Positions 60,728 through 64,000 of a stretch of 64,000 nt of DNA are shown here, piece after piece (position 1 is the stretch's first letter; each line of letters opens with the position of its first letter). This DNA is from Nissolia schottii (lineage: Eukaryota > Streptophyta > Magnoliopsida > Fabales > Fabaceae). Location: contig QANU01063982.1 in the NCBI GenBank assembly GCA_003254905.1, forward strand, positions 108,075 to 172,074. The letters run 5' to 3'. Below the pieces are notes generated by a model. The model made no database searches. It saw only the letters and a program-made list of their open reading frames with translations, and was not told the DNA's origin. A program made the position numbers and the translations under genes.

Positions 60728-61543
60728 NNNNNNNNNNNNNNNNNNNNNNNNNNNNNNNNNNNNNNNNNNNNNNNNNNNNNNNNNNNNNNNNNNNNNNNNN
60801 NNNNNNNNNNNNNNNNNNNNNNNNNNNNNNNNNNNNNNNNNNNNNNNNNNNNNNNNNNNNNNNNNNNNNNNNNNNNNNNNNNNNNNNNNNNNNNNNNNNN
60901 NNNNNNNNNNNNNNNNNNNNNNNNNNNNNNNNNNNNNNNNNNNNNNNNNNNNNNNNNNNNNNNNNNNNNNNNNNNNNNNNNNNNNNNNNNNNNNNNNNNN
61001 NNNNNNNNNNNNNNNNNNNNNNNNNNNNNNNNNNNNNNNNNNNNNNNNNNNNNNNNNNNNNNNNNNNNNNNNNNNNNNNNNNNNNNNNNNNNNNNNNNNN
61101 NNNNNNNNNNNNNNNNNNNNNNNNNNNNNNNNNNNNNNNNNNNNNNNNNNNNNNNNNNNNNNNNNNNNNNNNNNNNNNNNNNNNNNNNNNNNNNNNNNNN
61201 NNNNNNNNNNNNNNNNNNNNNNNNNNNNNNNNNNNNNNNNNNNNNNNNNNNNNNNNNNNNNNNNNNNNNNNNNNNNNNNNNNNNNNNNNNNNNNNNNNNN
61301 NNNNNNNNNNNNNNNNNNNNNNNNNNNNNNNNNNNNNNNNNNNNNNNNNNNNNNNNNNNNNNNNNNNNNNNNNNNNNNNNNNNNNNNNNNNNNNNNNNNN
61401 NNNNNNNNNNNNNNNNNNNNNNNNNNNNNNNNNNNNNNNNNNNNNNNNNNNNNNNNNNNNNNNNNNNNNNNNNNNNNNNNNNNNNNNNNNNNNNNNNNNN
61501 NNNNNNNNNNNNNNNNNNNNNNNNNNNNNNNNNNNNNNNNNNN
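60728..61543. other. Assembly gap (816 N)
   Basis: Undetermined bases. The long apparent open frames across this interval consist of N and were disregarded. The following poly-A tract (61551-61570) lies close to the DUF688 stop codon. Confidence 0.98.
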
Positions 61544-61585
61544 AATTATTAAAAAAAAAAAAAAAAAAAACATCTTCAACACATA

Positions 61586-62212
61586 TCACATAAATTCTCC
61601 AAGCAATACCTTCTTGAACATGGATGAATAACACCCTCTTGACCTTGCATTCCCAAAGCACAAACTCGAGCCTGGAACATCATAGAGATCTTCATCTTCT
61701 CCACCCTTCCTTGAATGTATCATAGGAGAAGATGGCACCGAATATGATCTCGGCCGCGGCGACCAAGATGATGAAGACGATGACGAATTAGAAGAATAGT
61801 AGGACAAATTAGAATTAGGAGATTCCGGGGGTGGAATAACACACCCTTTATTGTTATTTCTTGTTGAACGCTTGGGAAACATTATAGCTTTCAGAAGGCT
61901 AGATTTTGGTGAGTTCTTCTTGCCATTATTATTGATTTTTGTTGGTGATTTTTTTGTGGCATTTTGGTAATAAGATGGTGGAGGGGTGAGAGGAGGGAGA
62001 GAGTTTTCTTTGAACCTAACCTTAGGAGTGCCTGGTTGAGATTCCCACACAAATGGAATTGATATTGGAGATTCTTCACCACCATGGTAACCATGATCAT
62101 TTGAGATGTTGGAAAATTGCCTTGTTAATTGTTCTTCATCTTGATGAGTGAACATCATGAGTAGTTTCTTGCTGCTCTTCTGCCTTTGGAGAATGTTTGA
62201 AGGCTCTGACAT
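61586..62212 (-). CDS. DUF688-type protein of unknown function
   Basis: Single-exon gene, 208 aa, starting MSEPSNILQRQKSSKKLL. The diagnostic motif ISIPFVWESQPGTPKVRF near residues 50-67 is shared by the plant DUF688 family. It is followed by a Pro-rich LPPLTPPPSYY stretch, a basic Asn/Lys region, and a Ser-rich segment (YYSSNSSSSSSSWSPRPR). The C-terminus CFGNARSRGCYSSMFKKVLLG has conserved cysteines. No signal peptide or membrane segment is evident; most of the chain is probably disordered. Family members are small plant-specific proteins of unknown biochemical role, and I will not assign one. The start is the first ATG after TATA-like sequences at about 62240-62290. Confidence 0.85.
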   Translation of the reverse strand: MSEPSNILQRQKSSKKLLMMFTHQDEEQLTRQFSNISNDHGYHGGEESPISIPFVWESQPGTPKVRFKENSLPPLTPPPSYYQNATKKSPTKINNNGKKNSPKSSLLKAIMFPKRSTRNNNKGCVIPPPESPNSNLSYYSSNSSSSSSSWSPRPRSYSVPSSPMIHSRKGGEDEDLYDVPGSSLCFGNARSRGCYSSMFKKVLLGEFM

Positions 62213-62237
62213 AATCCTTTAATTTGCTACCTATAGC

Positions 62238-62292
62238 TATAGCTATATATGATGGAAGGTTGAATTTAAAGAGTGTGTGTATATTTATTGGA
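62238..62292 (-). promoter_or_regulatory. DUF688 core promoter candidates
   Basis: On the minus strand, 'ccaataaatatacac' (near 62280-62292) and 'catcatatatagc' (near 62242-62254) are both TATA-like. The upstream one gives a more reasonable 5' UTR of about 40 bases. Confidence 0.4.
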
Positions 62293-62649
62293 TATGTATA
62301 TATGTAGAAGAGGAGGGAGAGTTAATTTGTAGTTAGACATGTTCAGAGGGTTTTGGTGAAGTGAAGGGAGTAGTTTAAGACTTTTTTTTCTTTTCATTTA
62401 TGGGAATCTCTAACATGAGATTGGGAATTGTTTACTGGGTGCCTTGTGTAGTATTTAATTGGTTTCCACATTCTAGTAGAGTTTGTGATCTTTGAATAAG
62501 AAAAAAAGGAAGTCAAACTGTATACATTTGTAGTTGATTAGTGGTTTAATTAGTTCACATACAATAGTCTCATTTTATTTATTTAAGCGACTCTAACATA
62601 TCCTCTCGTAATAACATAAGGAAACTCTGTTTGTTATCACAATGTTTTG
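62293..62649. other. DUF688 upstream spacer
   Basis: AT-rich, no further gene. It probably carries the gene's upstream regulatory sequence, but no individual site can be named. Confidence 0.4.
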
Positions 62650-62689
62650 TCCGTTATACTCCTCATTTTTACACTCAACATATTTGGAG

Positions 62690-62940
62690 CAACACTTTTT
62701 TTTGTCCATAAAGCTGTCAGCTTCCATCAATTGTGTCTCCAAATTTTTTAAATCATCAAAATTGTCCTCAAGTTATTAAACGTCCATCAAAATTATCATT
62801 CATTACCTTAACTCCAAGGACAAAATTGATGAACATTTAGCAAATTTGAGGATACTAATGATGATTTTAAAAGTTTAGGGACAAAGTTGATAGAAGTTGT
62901 CAACTTTAAGAATAAAAATGATGTTTTACTCACAGACTTC
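62690..62940. mobile_element. Fold-back MITE of about 240 bp
   Basis: The left arm 'tttgtccataaagctgtcagcttccatcaa' with 'tttttaaatcatcaaaattgtcc' pairs imperfectly with the right arm 'gatgattttaaaagtttagggacaaagttgatagaagttgtcaac'. The centre repeats 'aaaattgatgaacattt' against 'aaacgtccatcaaaatt'. No coding content. Confidence 0.55.
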
Positions 62941-63238
62941 ACAACCCCCTAATCTAGCCATCTCTTACATGATTTTACCACATCTTTATGTCCCTCTCTT
63001 CTCTTACATGTAAGAGAGGGAGAGAGAGAGAGGATAATAAAACCGACTAGTGTAAACATGTGAGGCATAATAGATAATTACATCTATAATAAATAGTGGC
63101 TAACTTAGTTATTATTAAATATTAAGAAATGTCACTGTTTATTAGAAGAGATTAGTGTCACTTGAATAAATAAAAGGAATGTTAATGAAATTTTAATATT
63201 AATCCTCAACAGAGGTCTATATAATTTCAGCCGCGTTA
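62941..63238. other. Intergenic, no gene seen
   Basis: It contains a short (GA)n run at about 63009-63032 and otherwise plain AT-rich sequence. Confidence 0.4.
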
Positions 63239-63565
63239 TTTATACATCACAAAAATTAACACCTCGTATACACCACATAAAGAAATAAACATTATAAAGC
63301 AGAAAAATAAACATTACAAAAACTTAGAAACAAACATTATCAAATATATAAACAGATAATATTAAACATATGTGTGTCCGTGCACACACAAAATAGAGAA
63401 ATAAACATTATCAAACACATAAACGAGTAATATTTAATACATGTGTGTCTGTGCATGCATAAATGCTCAGTGACAATGCTTATTTCCTGTTTTGAAATGT
63501 CTATTTCTCTGTGCTATATACACAATGTATCAATTTTTTAGGTGTACAATTAGTATTTTTGATAT
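63239..63565. repeat. ATAAACATTA-rich repeat, possible MITE
   Basis: Start 'atacatcacaaaaattaacacctcgtatacacc' and end 'acaatgtatcaattttttaggtgtac' are weakly inverted. Inside, 'aaataaacattataa' recurs five or more times and a 'tatgtgtgtccgtgca' motif occurs twice (63370 and 63441). It shares vocabulary with 40740-41650 and the MITE family at 2479. Confidence 0.45.
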
Positions 63566-64000
63566 AATTTATCCCAATAAAGTAATGAGTCTTAATGATT
63601 AGTTGCGATGGATTTATAGTCAAGTCAGATTTTGATTTATTTGTTTATTCGCTTTATTGTATGGAATGAAGATGTAAGGAATGAAAGGATGAAGTGTAAT
63701 ACAAGACTCAAATCAAAACTTGATTATTATTTTTTCTTTACCTTAATTATATATGTACATAAATTGTGTGCCATGGCCTCAAAACTTTGATTGTACAATA
63801 TCCCTCTATATGAACGAGAAACCCTAGCTTGAGTGAAATTTGTTCCTAGAAAACTTTAAGATATTGTTGTATTTACATATTTCTCCCGTTTCATTTGTCT
63901 TTTTTAATATAATATTATCAACTAAAATATTATACATTTCTTTTAGCTGGTTTCGTTTTTTTATAAAAGAAAAAACCTTACATTTAGTTGACAATAATAT
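63566..64000. other. Intergenic, no gene seen
   Basis: AT-rich right edge of the window with no recognisable feature. Confidence 0.4.

Noticed and set aside
60637..61661. Open frames of about 280-320 codons on both strands
   Set aside because: They run through the 816-base N gap; the residues are undefined.

Overview
The window is plant nuclear DNA from a eudicot. Genes carry GT-AG introns, promoters are TATA-type, and AT-rich spacers are packed with degenerate transposons. A legume is my best guess from the look of the repeats, but nothing in the sequence proves it. It is a draft assembly: there are N gaps at 47903-47981 and 60728-61543, and two single-N joins at 7862 and 52073. Each single-N join sits beside two near-copies of the same locus.

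Five genes look intact: a class III peroxidase (+, 11166-14298, 4 exons, 327 aa); a PUB4-type U-box/ARM E3 ligase (-, 15312-18423, 788 aa, with a predicted 5'-UTR exon near 19643-19880); an intronless organellar tyrosyl-tRNA synthetase (+, 26641-28110, 489 aa); an LBD15-like LOB-domain factor (-, 45335-46807, 3 exons, 265 aa); and a DUF688-type protein (-, 61586-62212, 208 aa). They are unrelated housekeeping, cell-wall, signalling and developmental genes and do not form a pathway. The peroxidase and PUB4 genes converge. The window's left edge (1-1400) is a decayed duplicate of that peroxidase/PUB4 neighbourhood.

Layout. 1-4550: duplicate remnants, a copia gag relic and a MITE. 4550-10530: LTR-like repeat, two versions of one CACTA transposon (the longer holds a probable HD-domain gene exon) and their duplicated flank. 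10530-19910: peroxidase and PUB4. 20980-26400: gypsy LTR and gag, then a non-autonomous copia-like element just upstream of TyrRS. 28111-33200: TyrRS 3' flank, a PTI1-like kinase pseudogene and a plant-mobile-domain pseudogene. 33500-44300: MITEs, a solo LTR nested in a MITE, a 1.8-kb element with internal 270-bp repeats, and a small copia element with both LTRs. 45335-47900: LBD gene with tRNA-derived SINE-head repeats in intron 2. 48150-58330: CACTA transposase relic, a second CACTA end, a duplicated block, a second PTI1-like exon and a gypsy gag-protease-RT relic. 58330-64000: mostly empty, then DUF688 and small inverted-repeat elements.

I found no operon-like or defence-like system. The most informative signals are the two apparent haplotype duplications at single-N joins, the gene fragment inside the CACTA element, and several short dispersed element families.
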